A stretch of 48,625 bases of DNA from Oscillospiraceae bacterium (lineage in GTDB: Bacteria; Bacillota; Clostridia; Oscillospirales; Oscillospiraceae). Location: positions 1 through 48,625 of the forward strand of contig JAFVVI010000016.1 in the NCBI GenBank assembly GCA_017502265.1, in the 5' to 3' direction. The position numbers and the translations under genes are program-made. The notes below the pieces were generated by a model. That model saw only the letters and a program-made list of their open reading frames with translations. It was not told where the DNA came from and ran no database searches. This document shows, one piece after another, positions 24,448 to 31,055 of this stretch; position 1 is the first letter of the stretch; each line of letters begins with the position of its first letter.

Positions 24448-24487
24448 ATTCCAATCAAAGACAGGCTGATGTCTCTGCCTTTGGAAT
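24448..24487 (+). promoter_or_regulatory. Inverted repeat in the leader of the ArgR-like gene
   Basis: ATTCCAA (24448-24454) and TTGGAAT (24481-24487) flank an inner AGGC/GCCT stem. The repeat spans the expected transcription start. It could be an operator for the encoded regulator or an RNA hairpin. Confidence 0.4.
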
Positions 24488-24520
24488 AACGATTTTAAAC
24501 TTTTTGGAGAATTTATAACT

Positions 24521-25108
24521 ATGGCTAATGATTGTGTTAAAACATACTTATTTGCTTCAACCAATGTTGATGATCTGACTACCAAACAGTTGCTTGTTAA
24601 GCTTTTTACAGAGCAACCGCTTGAACACTATGAAACCCAAGAGGAGATTGCAGTGGCAGTTTATGCGAACTATGGTGTGAAGCGCAGTCAAAGTGCTGTT
24701 GCTAAAGGGTTAGGCAAGATCATCAATAAACCGTTTTTATTTAAAGGTGTGTGTTATATAGTCTCCAAGACTGAAGGTTATTATCGAATCCAAAAGAAGG
24801 ATGAACATAATGAAGAACTTAGAGAGCAGATGGTTCGAGGCAATTTGTTTAAGCGTGAATATGCCTATTATGAGCATGATATGAAAGCTCCACAAACCTT
24901 TGTGTTTTGGATAGCCGATTCGGCAAAGGCGCATGCAGAAGCAAAGGAATCCTTTGAAAAGATACTTGCAGGCGAATATGTTGATATATTTTACATTGAC
25001 GACAAGCTTGTGATTATGCTGGACCATAAATCCCAGAGAAGAAAAGTGATATGTGATATGCTAAAAAATTTCTTTGTGTTGTCGTACAACGCTTATAAAC
25101 ATATATAA
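24521..25108 (+). CDS. ArgR-like winged-helix regulator (tentative)
   Basis: This 195-residue protein has an N-terminal segment (about residues 18-72, LLVKLFTEQPLEHYETQEEIAVAVYANYGVKRSQSAVAKGL) that follows the winged-helix pattern of ArgR/AhrC: a helix, 'ETQEE', a second helix, then a Ser-Gln-containing recognition helix. The C-terminal 75 residues (FVFWIADSAKAHAEAKESF, ILAGEYVDIFYIDDKLVIML) keep the alternation of the ArgR oligomerisation domain but lack its GTIAGDDT arginine-binding motif. A bound ligand, if any, is therefore probably not arginine. It is divergent from rep and is the likely element repressor. The assignment is weak to moderate. Confidence 0.45.
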   Translation: MANDCVKTYLFASTNVDDLTTKQLLVKLFTEQPLEHYETQEEIAVAVYANYGVKRSQSAVAKGLGKIINKPFLFKGVCYIVSKTEGYYRIQKKDEHNEELREQMVRGNLFKREYAYYEHDMKAPQTFVFWIADSAKAHAEAKESFEKILAGEYVDIFYIDDKLVIMLDHKSQRRKVICDMLKNFFVLSYNAYKHI

Positions 25109-25216
25109 AAGCATACTGTTAGTAACTACGATTTTACTTTGGGAATATAGGTAATGTTGGAATTAAGATGTACTCCGTATTTGTAAGTGAAGTAAATATA
25201 TATTCTAAATAGGAAG

Positions 25217-25254
25217 GCACATAGAGCGGTTGCTCTATGTGCTAATTCTTTTTT
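25217..25254 (+). terminator. Terminator after the ArgR-like gene
   Basis: GCACATAGAGC pairs with GCTCTATGTGC around GGTT, then TAATTCTTTTTT. Confidence 0.85.
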
Positions 25255-25270
25255 AAGGAGGTGTAAACTT

Positions 25271-25621
25271 TTGTTTTACTGTATAGGTACAGTTAAGGAA
25301 TGTGCAGACCTGCAAGGGAAGATACCACAGAGGGTATATGATGAAGTCTTGCGAGGAATTGTTGTTTTAGATGCCGAATACGGGCCTACAAGGGACTACT
25401 TTTCAACTGGCGGTTATTCGTTGATTGCTAACACAAGGAAAGACCTTTTTTGTGCAAGGCAGTTTTTTGACTATACCAAAAGTCATTGTGAGTGGTCGAC
25501 CCGGTTGGGAGATAGTGGGTACTGTAGTGCACTTTACTTACGCTCCAACGAGTACAGCATTATGCTTTACATTCCCGTTTCATTAGCCAGTGACGACATC
25601 TTAGAAAATTTAGAAAATTAG
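25271..25621 (+). CDS. Element cargo protein, unknown (116 residues)
   Basis: It starts at TTG with the site AAGGAGG 9 bases upstream. The product begins MFYCIGTVKECADLQGKIPQ and is a mixed alpha/beta soluble protein with several Cys and aromatic residues (YSLIANTRKDLFCARQFFDY). It lies directly after a terminator and 11 bases before the DUF1643 gene, so the two form a small operon. No family is recognised. Confidence 0.6.
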   Translation: MFYCIGTVKECADLQGKIPQRVYDEVLRGIVVLDAEYGPTRDYFSTGGYSLIANTRKDLFCARQFFDYTKSHCEWSTRLGDSGYCSALYLRSNEYSIMLYIPVSLASDDILENLEN

Positions 25622-25632
25622 GAGGATTGATT

Positions 25633-26226
25633 ATGAAGACAATAGTGACGGAGTTACGCACAGAGGCGGTATACTCTAAGGATGGAGAAAGGAGATTTTT
25701 GCTACGCAAAAGTTGGGATAGCAACTTACCTAAAATAGCTGTCATTTTACTTTGTGCAGGATCAGCGGGAACGGTTGAACTCGATATGACAACACAATTG
25801 GTTTTAAATAATGCTTCACGGCTTGGATTTGGAAGTGTAGTAATTCTGAATTTGTTTGCAACAACAAATGATCATACGCTCAAAAAATCTACCGGTGTAG
25901 ATAGAGAGAATTTGGAGGTCATCATCCAAGAGTGCGCTGAAGCAGAAAAAATTGTATTTGCTCCCGGTACCGGGAAAACAAAGAATAAACTGTTTGCAGA
26001 GGTACAGGAGCAAACATTGCGAGCGTTGTTACCCTATGGGGATAAGCTGTACTGCCTTGTTGATGAAAAAGGCGGCAGTAGAGGACTTCATCCCTTATCC
26101 CCTCGCGTACGATGCTGGACGCTTGCACAATGCTTAATTTCTGACTTTATAGATATTCCTAATGAAGAGACAATGGCAAAGAAAAAGGGGAAGAGTAAGC
26201 CTTCTAACAAGCAGACAGAGGAATAA
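25633..26226 (+). CDS. DUF1643 family protein
   Basis: This protein has 197 residues when started at the ATG at 25633 with GGAGG 7 bases upstream. DUF1643 features are RRFLLRKSWDSNLPKIAVILL near the start, the VVILNLFATTNDHTLKK strand and the late GLHPLSP motif. The family is common on phages, plasmids and integrative elements and has no proven activity. A basic Lys/Ser-rich tail ends the protein. It is probably co-expressed with the 25271 gene. Confidence 0.7.
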   Translation: MKTIVTELRTEAVYSKDGERRFLLRKSWDSNLPKIAVILLCAGSAGTVELDMTTQLVLNNASRLGFGSVVILNLFATTNDHTLKKSTGVDRENLEVIIQECAEAEKIVFAPGTGKTKNKLFAEVQEQTLRALLPYGDKLYCLVDEKGGSRGLHPLSPRVRCWTLAQCLISDFIDIPNEETMAKKKGKSKPSNKQTEE

Positions 26227-26234
26227 AAAAAGAA

Positions 26235-26300
26235 CCCAGCCCCGGTATCTTGGGGCTGGGAGTCATACCAAGGATCACAGGAAAAGTATCTGTGATCCTT
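26235..26300. other. Two hairpins after the DUF1643 gene
   Basis: CCCAGCCCC pairs with GGGGCTGGG (26235-26260). AGGATCACAG pairs with CTGTGATCCT (26271-26300). Neither has a clean T run. They may aid termination or RNA stability. Confidence 0.5.
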
Positions 26301-26332
26301 TCCGTTAATCTTGCAATGGTAGGGGAAATAAC

Positions 26333-26366
26333 AAAAAAAGAATGCCCAATACGGACATTCTTTTTT
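26333..26366. terminator. Bidirectional terminator
   Basis: AAAAAGAATG pairs with CATTCTTTTT between the convergent DUF1643 and lipoprotein genes. Confidence 0.8.
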
Positions 26367-26392
26367 ATATTCCCACGAATTAAAGCAGATTG

Positions 26393-27853
26393 TTATGACA
26401 GAGAAATAGCGTCGATGATTACAGAGCCTGTTTTGCCGTTTAATACAACATAATGAGCACCATCTTCTAATTGAAGCTGCAGAATGATATTCTCATCAAC
26501 CAATTGAACACCATTAACACGGCTTACATTGCTACTTAAATTGGTTTTCCAGATCATTTTTCCGTTTAGATCGTTTTTTATAACTGCATCAGATTTGCTT
26601 TCGCCAATTGTTAAAACACCATCAGCAAGCTTTCTTATCTCAGTTTTTGCGCCAATATATGCTGAACTAAATGTATCCTCACCATTTTGGATATTGATTA
26701 TGTACAACTCATTATTGGCAACGAGGTATATGTTATTTTTAGTGTAGTCATATATTGCACTTGTGGTTTCTTCAAATTCCCGTTTCCAAAGCTTGTTTAA
26801 ATTGCAGTCATAATACTCTAAGGTAAGAGTTTCTAATTTGAGATCATAGGTAAATAGGAAGAAATGTTTAAAATCTGCAGAAAATTCAATGTTTCTAATG
26901 ATATTTGAGTCTGTGCCGAGAAGCCAGCTATCAGAGCCGGTTTTTGCATCCTCAATTTCACCATCCTTGGTATAAAAACGGTATTTTGTGAATTTGGCAT
27001 TGGATTGATTCTCCAACTCTACAAGGTAGAAAGGCTTTTCATCAGTTACGCGCCACTCTTGATTAGCGTCAAAGTCAGCACCAGCAAGAGGGTTTCTAAC
27101 TTCAATATCATCTCCAAATATTGCTTTGGCAATTGTTTTAACATAGCTTAAATCAAAACGAACAACACCATTGGCTATGTCTGAACTGATATGTGCTTTT
27201 TTGACATCAAGCACAGGTACAGTATAGGAGACGCCGTCAACCTCAATGGTTTCGATGCCGGTATATCTTCCGTATGCACTTAAATAGTCTCCTTCCATAA
27301 ACCAGGCACTATCAGGTTTTCCGTTGATAACAACGAAACTGGTCTTGTTTTTTTCAAGGTATGCTTGGTATTCAGTAGGTGTATGTGCGCCTCGGTAGCA
27401 ATATGCATCTTCTGTCTGTACAGTCCATAAAACCAAGGTGTATTTATCACTGGTAGCAGAAATAACTTTTTTTACAATGCCGCCAATATTCAATTGTGCG
27501 TTTTGATAGACATTGGGATACCTGCGTAGAAATTCATAACTTGGAACTGTTAAGTAATCATCATCAAAGTATTCAATGATCATTTTCTGCTCGTCGGTTA
27601 GTTTGGCTTCTGCGGTATCAATTTTAATGTTTCTTAAACCAACGTCAGTGTCGTTTTTAGGGGTGCTATTAGCAAAAGCTTCTTTTTCTTCAGAAGAAGC
27701 TGTTTCGATAGGGATATTATCTGCATTGATATCTGGTTTGGATAGATTTGATGTGGGTTTGGTCGAATCATTATTTTTTTTACCACATCCACAAGTAAAA
27801 AGAAGAATAAAAGCAAGTAGCAGTACAAGTGTTTTCTTTGTAATTATATTCAT
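26393..27853 (-). CDS. Element-borne lipoprotein with beta-propeller-like repeats
   Basis: The 486-residue protein begins with a lipoprotein signal (LVLLLAFILLFTCGCGKK, lipidated Cys22 after Gly) and a Ser/Asn/Asp-rich linker. Residues about 90-230 form a mixed domain with LNIGGIVKKVISATSDKYTLVLWT, which looks like an OB fold. The C-terminal half has repeated strand pairs of PQQ/WD type (FSADFKHFFLFTYDLKLETL, KNNIYLVANNELYIINIQNGED, LNGKMIWKTNL). It is surface-exposed and could be a decoy, adhesin or exclusion factor, but nothing proves a role. GAGAGGA precedes the ATG. Confidence 0.65.
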   Translation of the reverse strand: MNIITKKTLVLLLAFILLFTCGCGKKNNDSTKPTSNLSKPDINADNIPIETASSEEKEAFANSTPKNDTDVGLRNIKIDTAEAKLTDEQKMIIEYFDDDYLTVPSYEFLRRYPNVYQNAQLNIGGIVKKVISATSDKYTLVLWTVQTEDAYCYRGAHTPTEYQAYLEKNKTSFVVINGKPDSAWFMEGDYLSAYGRYTGIETIEVDGVSYTVPVLDVKKAHISSDIANGVVRFDLSYVKTIAKAIFGDDIEVRNPLAGADFDANQEWRVTDEKPFYLVELENQSNAKFTKYRFYTKDGEIEDAKTGSDSWLLGTDSNIIRNIEFSADFKHFFLFTYDLKLETLTLEYYDCNLNKLWKREFEETTSAIYDYTKNNIYLVANNELYIINIQNGEDTFSSAYIGAKTEIRKLADGVLTIGESKSDAVIKNDLNGKMIWKTNLSSNVSRVNGVQLVDENIILQLQLEDGAHYVVLNGKTGSVIIDAISLS

Positions 27854-27947
27854 AATATAATCCTCTCATTCTCTGTGTTGGAAATTATGCTATTCATGTG
27901 GTGGCTTTGATAATGGGTGCTCTTGGCATAAGGAAATAATTGCAATA

Positions 27948-28196
27948 TTACGTTGCACCGCGTTGGCGGCAAAAATCACATATATAGCCCTCGCCGACTG
28001 TGCTTTTACGTCTGTGCATACGACATATCCATTTTCCGCAATATTTGCAGGCTTCTACATTCTCAATGAAAAATTTTCTTTTGCAAACGGCACAAAGAAC
28101 ATTTCCATCTTCATCGACACTTTCTGAGTTTGTGCCCTTCCTGTTTCCGGATGTCTTTAAGCTACCTGTGGAATTATATCTACTTCTAAAACTCAT
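27948..28196 (-). CDS. Small zinc-finger protein
   Basis: This 82-residue protein has a basic, Ser-rich N-terminus and a C-terminal half with CAVC, CKYCGKWICRMH and CDFC pairs. This is enough for two zinc sites of treble-clef or AN1-like type. It could bind nucleic acid or protein. It is followed on the same strand by nothing for 95 bases, then by the lipoprotein gene. AGGAGGT precedes the ATG. Confidence 0.6.
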   Translation of the reverse strand: MSFRSRYNSTGSLKTSGNRKGTNSESVDEDGNVLCAVCKRKFFIENVEACKYCGKWICRMHRRKSTVGEGYICDFCRQRGAT

Positions 28197-28212
28197 AAAA
28201 ACCTCCTGAATA

Positions 28213-28605
28213 TTATTGATCGTTTACTTTTTTGCTTTCTTCACAAAGAGATCTGTACTGTGACATCAGGTCCTCGTATCGCATTATATACTGTTGCTCT
28301 TTTTCAACATTGCCTGCTTTCCGTGCGGCTTGTGCCATATCATAACAATGAGATGCGGCGGACCGTTTTTCCATGGCTATCTTAAGGCAATATTCACTTT
28401 CTGATAACGGTTTTGTTGAGGAACCCCAAATTTTTTTAATACCGTTAAAACTTGCATCTTGCGCTGTCCCAAAGAAATCTGATACTGGTTCTGCGCCTGC
28501 AACGTCGTAACCTTTCCTTAAAATTGCGCTAGCAGTTCCTGTTACAATCAATGCAGCGGTACCTGCGATCTTAACCGGCGCTAACAAAACCTTCTTTAGC
28601 TTCAC
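28213..28605 (-). CDS. Hypothetical protein with hydrophobic N-terminus
   Basis: This 130-residue protein opens MKLKKVLLAPVKIAGTAALI, a possible signal or membrane segment with the GTASAI motif. A helical, charged C-terminal half follows (AASHCYDMAQAARKAGNVEKEQQYIMRYEDL), which looks like a short coiled coil. It lies 16 bases upstream of the zinc-finger gene on the same strand, so the two are probably one operon. No family is recognised. Confidence 0.55.
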   Translation of the reverse strand: MKLKKVLLAPVKIAGTAALIVTGTASAILRKGYDVAGAEPVSDFFGTAQDASFNGIKKIWGSSTKPLSESEYCLKIAMEKRSAASHCYDMAQAARKAGNVEKEQQYIMRYEDLMSQYRSLCEESKKVNDQ

Positions 28606-28659
28606 TCTTATTCACCCCTATGTACCTGATTTTTCCTATCCCAGTCGTTTCGATTTGCG

Positions 28660-29007
28660 CTAATCTTCTAAGCTATCCTTTATAATTCTCCGGATGGTTT
28701 TCTCGGAGTAATTATACTTAACAGCAAGGGTGCGGATGTTGGTTCCGTCATATTCCTTGACGATGATCTGCTGGATCCTTGTGGGGTTAAAGAAACGCAC
28801 GGGGAAGTTAATCTGTTGCCCCTTAAACATCTGGTAAATTTCCATAGCTGTGTCCATACCCAGCTTCTCGCTGATTTCTTTATAAACTGCATTTAGCAGC
28901 TCGGATTCCTGTTCAGCCATCCGCATCACCTCATTGGAAAATTCTACCAAATCCGCATTCTCAAGTCTAATCCCAAAGTCCTTGCGTTTGTCCATCTGTG
29001 TGGTCAT
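28660..29007 (-). CDS. Mor-type transcription regulator
   Basis: This protein has 115 residues when started at 29007, with GGAGGT 10 bases upstream. The second half follows the Mor activator pattern (Mu middle-operon activator): KLGMDTAMEIYQMFKGQQINFP, a loop, IQQIIVKEYDGTNIRTLAVKY and a terminal helix-turn-helix NYSEKTIRRIIKD. Such proteins bind DNA as dimers and are common on phages and mobile elements. A perfect inverted repeat 29 bases upstream is a possible operator. Confidence 0.7.
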   Translation of the reverse strand: MTTQMDKRKDFGIRLENADLVEFSNEVMRMAEQESELLNAVYKEISEKLGMDTAMEIYQMFKGQQINFPVRFFNPTRIQQIIVKEYDGTNIRTLAVKYNYSEKTIRRIIKDSLED

Positions 29008-29035
29008 TACATCATAAACCTCCAAAATAAAAATG

Positions 29036-29059
29036 CCTGATGGCTGTTACACCATCAGG
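29036..29059. promoter_or_regulatory. Inverted repeat upstream of the Mor-type gene
   Basis: CCTGATGG (29036-29043) and CCATCAGG (29052-29059), spaced 8 bases, lie between the divergent Mor-type and membrane-protein genes. Confidence 0.45.
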
Positions 29060-29198
29060 TTAGAGTTATGATATATATGTAGAAAGCTTGTTTATGCGAA
29101 AGCTTTTTGTGTTTTGTTTGGGATAATAGTAGAATTATGTTTGACAATGTGTTAAAATACCGTAGTAATATATACGCGAAGCTGTTGGGGTGAGATCT

Positions 29199-30230
29199 AT
29201 GACATGGACTAATTTGGCTACGAATCTAATGTTCGCATGGCTGTTACTTTTGATTAATGGAAGAATAGGGAAATGGAAAGAACGTCCTTCAAACGTGTTT
29301 AGCTATTCTGCGTTTGGTTTTCGCGACATTACCGAGGATAATTTTTCGGATAATTTCTTCCAGGTGTTAATACATCCGGCTATATATTTGGCAATTATCA
29401 GTTCAATACTACAAGTGCTTTCTGTTAAATCTATTGTGTATAAGCTTTGCCTGGTTGTCCCCTTTTATTGGGGGCTAAGGTTCGTTGTTGCTGCTTTTCG
29501 TGATACAGCTTGTTTTTTAAATTGGCGTTTTCAATTTGTCTTGTTTCTTGTGTCACTTTTGTTGAGTGAAGGGACATTGTTCTTTATTATACGGCCACTT
29601 ATAGATCAGAAAAAGTCAATTTTTATCGATTTAGAACAGTTTAGAGATTCTTTTTGGTTTGCTGTATTTTGTGTTATTGCTAAGTTTATATGGGATTATT
29701 CCAAACATATGATGCTTGGGAAACAAGTATTTCCTTCTTCAAAAAAAGCTACGGTAATTATACGAAGGTATGAGAAATACTATCGAAAATACAACGAAGT
29801 CATTCAATCAACAATTGATAGAGAATGCGAGTTTAAGTCACATAAAGAGAAAAATCATTTTAGTTGTTTGGTCTACGCTGTTATGATATATGAAGCACAT
29901 AATCGTCCTTTTGTAATACGCGTAATGGAATATATCGTTAAGTTTTTCTGTCCTAACAGGTTAATGTCTCTTGGTATTATGCAGTTTCAAAGCGAAAGAA
30001 GTATTTCCAACAGTACATCTGTTCTGCTTGCGGTTAGGAAACTATACAAAGCATTTAGTACAGCAAGAAGAACTATTGCAATAGAAGAAGCAATTTATGA
30101 CTATAACCCAAATTCCGACTATGTTGACGAGGTTAGGGCAATCTACTCAGATTTAGTAGATCACATGGGGTTAACTGAATATGGCCGCCAAATAGTTAAA
30201 GTAAAAAAACACAGTTATGTATATAAATAA
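29199..30230 (+). CDS. Polytopic membrane protein with C-terminal domain of unknown type
   Basis: This protein has 343 residues when started at 29199 behind GGGGTGAG. About five hydrophobic segments (near residues 5-22, 58-78, 82-102, 115-135 and 155-172) precede a roughly 160-residue C-terminal domain rich in Arg, Lys and Tyr. Within it, YAVMIYEAHNRPF followed by RLMSLGIMQFQ resembles the Glu and 'GLMQ' landmarks of lysozyme-like transglycosylases, but spacing and conservation are loose. With five helices the domain would be outside if the N-terminus is inside. It stands alone at the right edge of the element with its own terminator, typical of cargo. Confidence 0.6.
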   Translation: MTWTNLATNLMFAWLLLLINGRIGKWKERPSNVFSYSAFGFRDITEDNFSDNFFQVLIHPAIYLAIISSILQVLSVKSIVYKLCLVVPFYWGLRFVVAAFRDTACFLNWRFQFVLFLVSLLLSEGTLFFIIRPLIDQKKSIFIDLEQFRDSFWFAVFCVIAKFIWDYSKHMMLGKQVFPSSKKATVIIRRYEKYYRKYNEVIQSTIDRECEFKSHKEKNHFSCLVYAVMIYEAHNRPFVIRVMEYIVKFFCPNRLMSLGIMQFQSERSISNSTSVLLAVRKLYKAFSTARRTIAIEEAIYDYNPNSDYVDEVRAIYSDLVDHMGLTEYGRQIVKVKKHSYVYK

Positions 30231-30246
30231 GGTTTCGGCAGTCCAT

Positions 30247-30273
30247 TGCCGACCTGCCGCCGACATCGCCGAC
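30247..30273. promoter_or_regulatory. Candidate integrase arm-type sites, right end
   Basis: TGCCGAC at 30247-30253, CGCCGAC at 30258-30264 and CGCCGAC at 30267-30273. They repeat the sites near the left end (20718-20735). Confidence 0.5.
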
Positions 30274-30330
30274 TGAAATAGGGAGCAATACTTACAAATA
30301 GAAAGAAAAATGAAAAACAGATAGAAAAAT

Positions 30331-30370
30331 ACCCCTTGGTTTCCAAACTCGTTGGAAATCAAGGGGTTTT
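30331..30370 (+). terminator. Terminator of the membrane-protein gene
   Basis: CCCCTTGGTTTCCAA pairs with TTGGAAATCAAGGGG (one mismatch) and TTTT follows. Confidence 0.85.
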
Positions 30371-30398
30371 ACCCGTTCTGGCGACGATCGACTGACAA

Positions 30399-30451
30399 AA
30401 AAAGAGACAGCCTTGCAGCTGTCTCTTATGGTGCGCGAGGCGGGACTTGAA
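30399..30451. repeat. Right direct repeat of the element (tRNA-Leu 3' end plus terminator)
   Basis: It holds a GAGACAG/CTGTCTC terminator hairpin and the last 23 bases of the functional tRNA-Leu. It matches 20601-20653 except for three loop bases and one linker base. Confidence 0.9.
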
Positions 30452-30516
30452 CCCGCACGTCCGCAGTGAACACTAGAACCTGAATCTAGCGAGTCTACCA
30501 ATTCCACCACTCGCGC
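30429..30516 (-). tRNA. tRNA-Leu (anticodon CAG)
   Basis: The acceptor stem GCGCGAG/CTCGCGC carries an encoded ACCA. The anticodon stem CTAGA/TCTAG holds loop TTCAGGT, giving CAG. It has a long variable arm. The integrated element has rebuilt its 3' end. Confidence 0.97.
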
Positions 30517-30550
30517 ATATTTACTTTGCGTTCGCTCTGAACGCTTGAAC

Positions 30551-30579
30551 ATAGTAACACATAGAAACCGGTTTGTCAA
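30551..30579 (-). promoter_or_regulatory. Promoter of tRNA-Leu
   Basis: On the minus strand, TTGACA (30579-30574), a 17-base spacer, and TACTAT (30556-30551). Confidence 0.8.
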
Positions 30580-30719
30580 CTGATTTTCGCAATTTCTGCA
30601 AATTATTTTTCTTTGGTGCACAAAAATCGAAAACGGTGTACCGCAGAGGAGCATTCGCAGGTGTTGGGATGCGTGTCTGTACGGTTTCGTTGCTTGCAAA
30701 ATCAGCTGAAAGTGCTTTC

Positions 30720-30748
30720 TTGCCAAGCAGGCAGGGGTGTGCTACAAT
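30720..30748 (+). promoter_or_regulatory. Promoter of the FTR-like gene
   Basis: TTGCCA at 30720-30725, a 17-base spacer, and TACAAT at 30743-30748, 30 bases before the start. Confidence 0.7.
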
Positions 30749-30777
30749 AAGAAAAAATAGCAATGGAGGAAGAGAAA

Positions 30778-30978
30778 ATGGGAAAGGTACGGCTCAATTC
30801 CGACCCGGAAGTGGTGCAGGCGGTGCAATCCGGATTAAAGACAAAGGGTGGCTATTGCCCCTGCCGGATCGGCAAGGCGGAGGAATATAAATGCATCTGC
30901 CAGGAGTTCAAGGCCCAGATTGCAGACCCGGATTTTGAAGGCTACTGCCATTGTATGCTCTATTATAAGGAAAAGTAA
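30778..30978 (+). CDS. Ferredoxin-thioredoxin reductase catalytic-subunit-like protein
   Basis: This protein has 66 residues when started at 30778, with GGAGG 8 bases upstream. It carries the FTR-beta pattern in short form: GYCPCR, CICQEF and GYCHCMLYYKEK, so six or more cysteines suited to a [4Fe-4S] cluster beside a redox-active disulfide. In FTR the pair reduces thioredoxin with ferredoxin electrons. The next gene is thioredoxin reductase, so a thiol-redox link is likely. It is much shorter than plant FTR-beta, which is usual for clostridial relatives. Confidence 0.8.
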   Translation: MGKVRLNSDPEVVQAVQSGLKTKGGYCPCRIGKAEEYKCICQEFKAQIADPDFEGYCHCMLYYKEK

Positions 30979-30991
30979 ATCCGGCAAGCTC

Positions 30992-31034
30992 TGTGATAAA
31001 TATCACGGAATTTACAGGTCCGATTGGGTATACT
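30992..31034 (+). promoter_or_regulatory. Crp/Fnr-type box and promoter of trxB
   Basis: TGTGA-TAAATA-TCAC at 30992-31006 fits the Crp-family consensus TGTGA-N6-TCACA. A -10 TATACT lies at 31029-31034 with no good -35. The box is centred 29.5 bp before the -10, that is near -41.5, the class II activator position. Confidence 0.6.
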
Positions 31035-31055
31035 AAAGAAAAAAGGAGAATGGCA

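Larger units (their letters stand above)
20631..30451. mobile_element. Integrative element inserted in tRNA-Leu(CAG)
   Basis: The 9.8-kb segment lies between a displaced copy of the last 23 bases of tRNA-Leu (20631-20653) and the intact tRNA at 30429-30516. It carries a tyrosine integrase next to the left end, a small excisionase, a Rep-like protein, two regulators and cargo of unknown function. Its base composition is visibly richer in A and T than the flanks. I see no relaxase of the MOB type, coupling protein, mating-pore or phage structural gene. It fits an integrative element that replicates or mobilizes with helper functions. Confidence 0.88.

Noticed and set aside
20631-30451. A prophage
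   Set aside because: No capsid, portal, terminase, tail or lysis-module gene is visible. Integrase, Xis and Mor-type genes also occur on non-phage elements.
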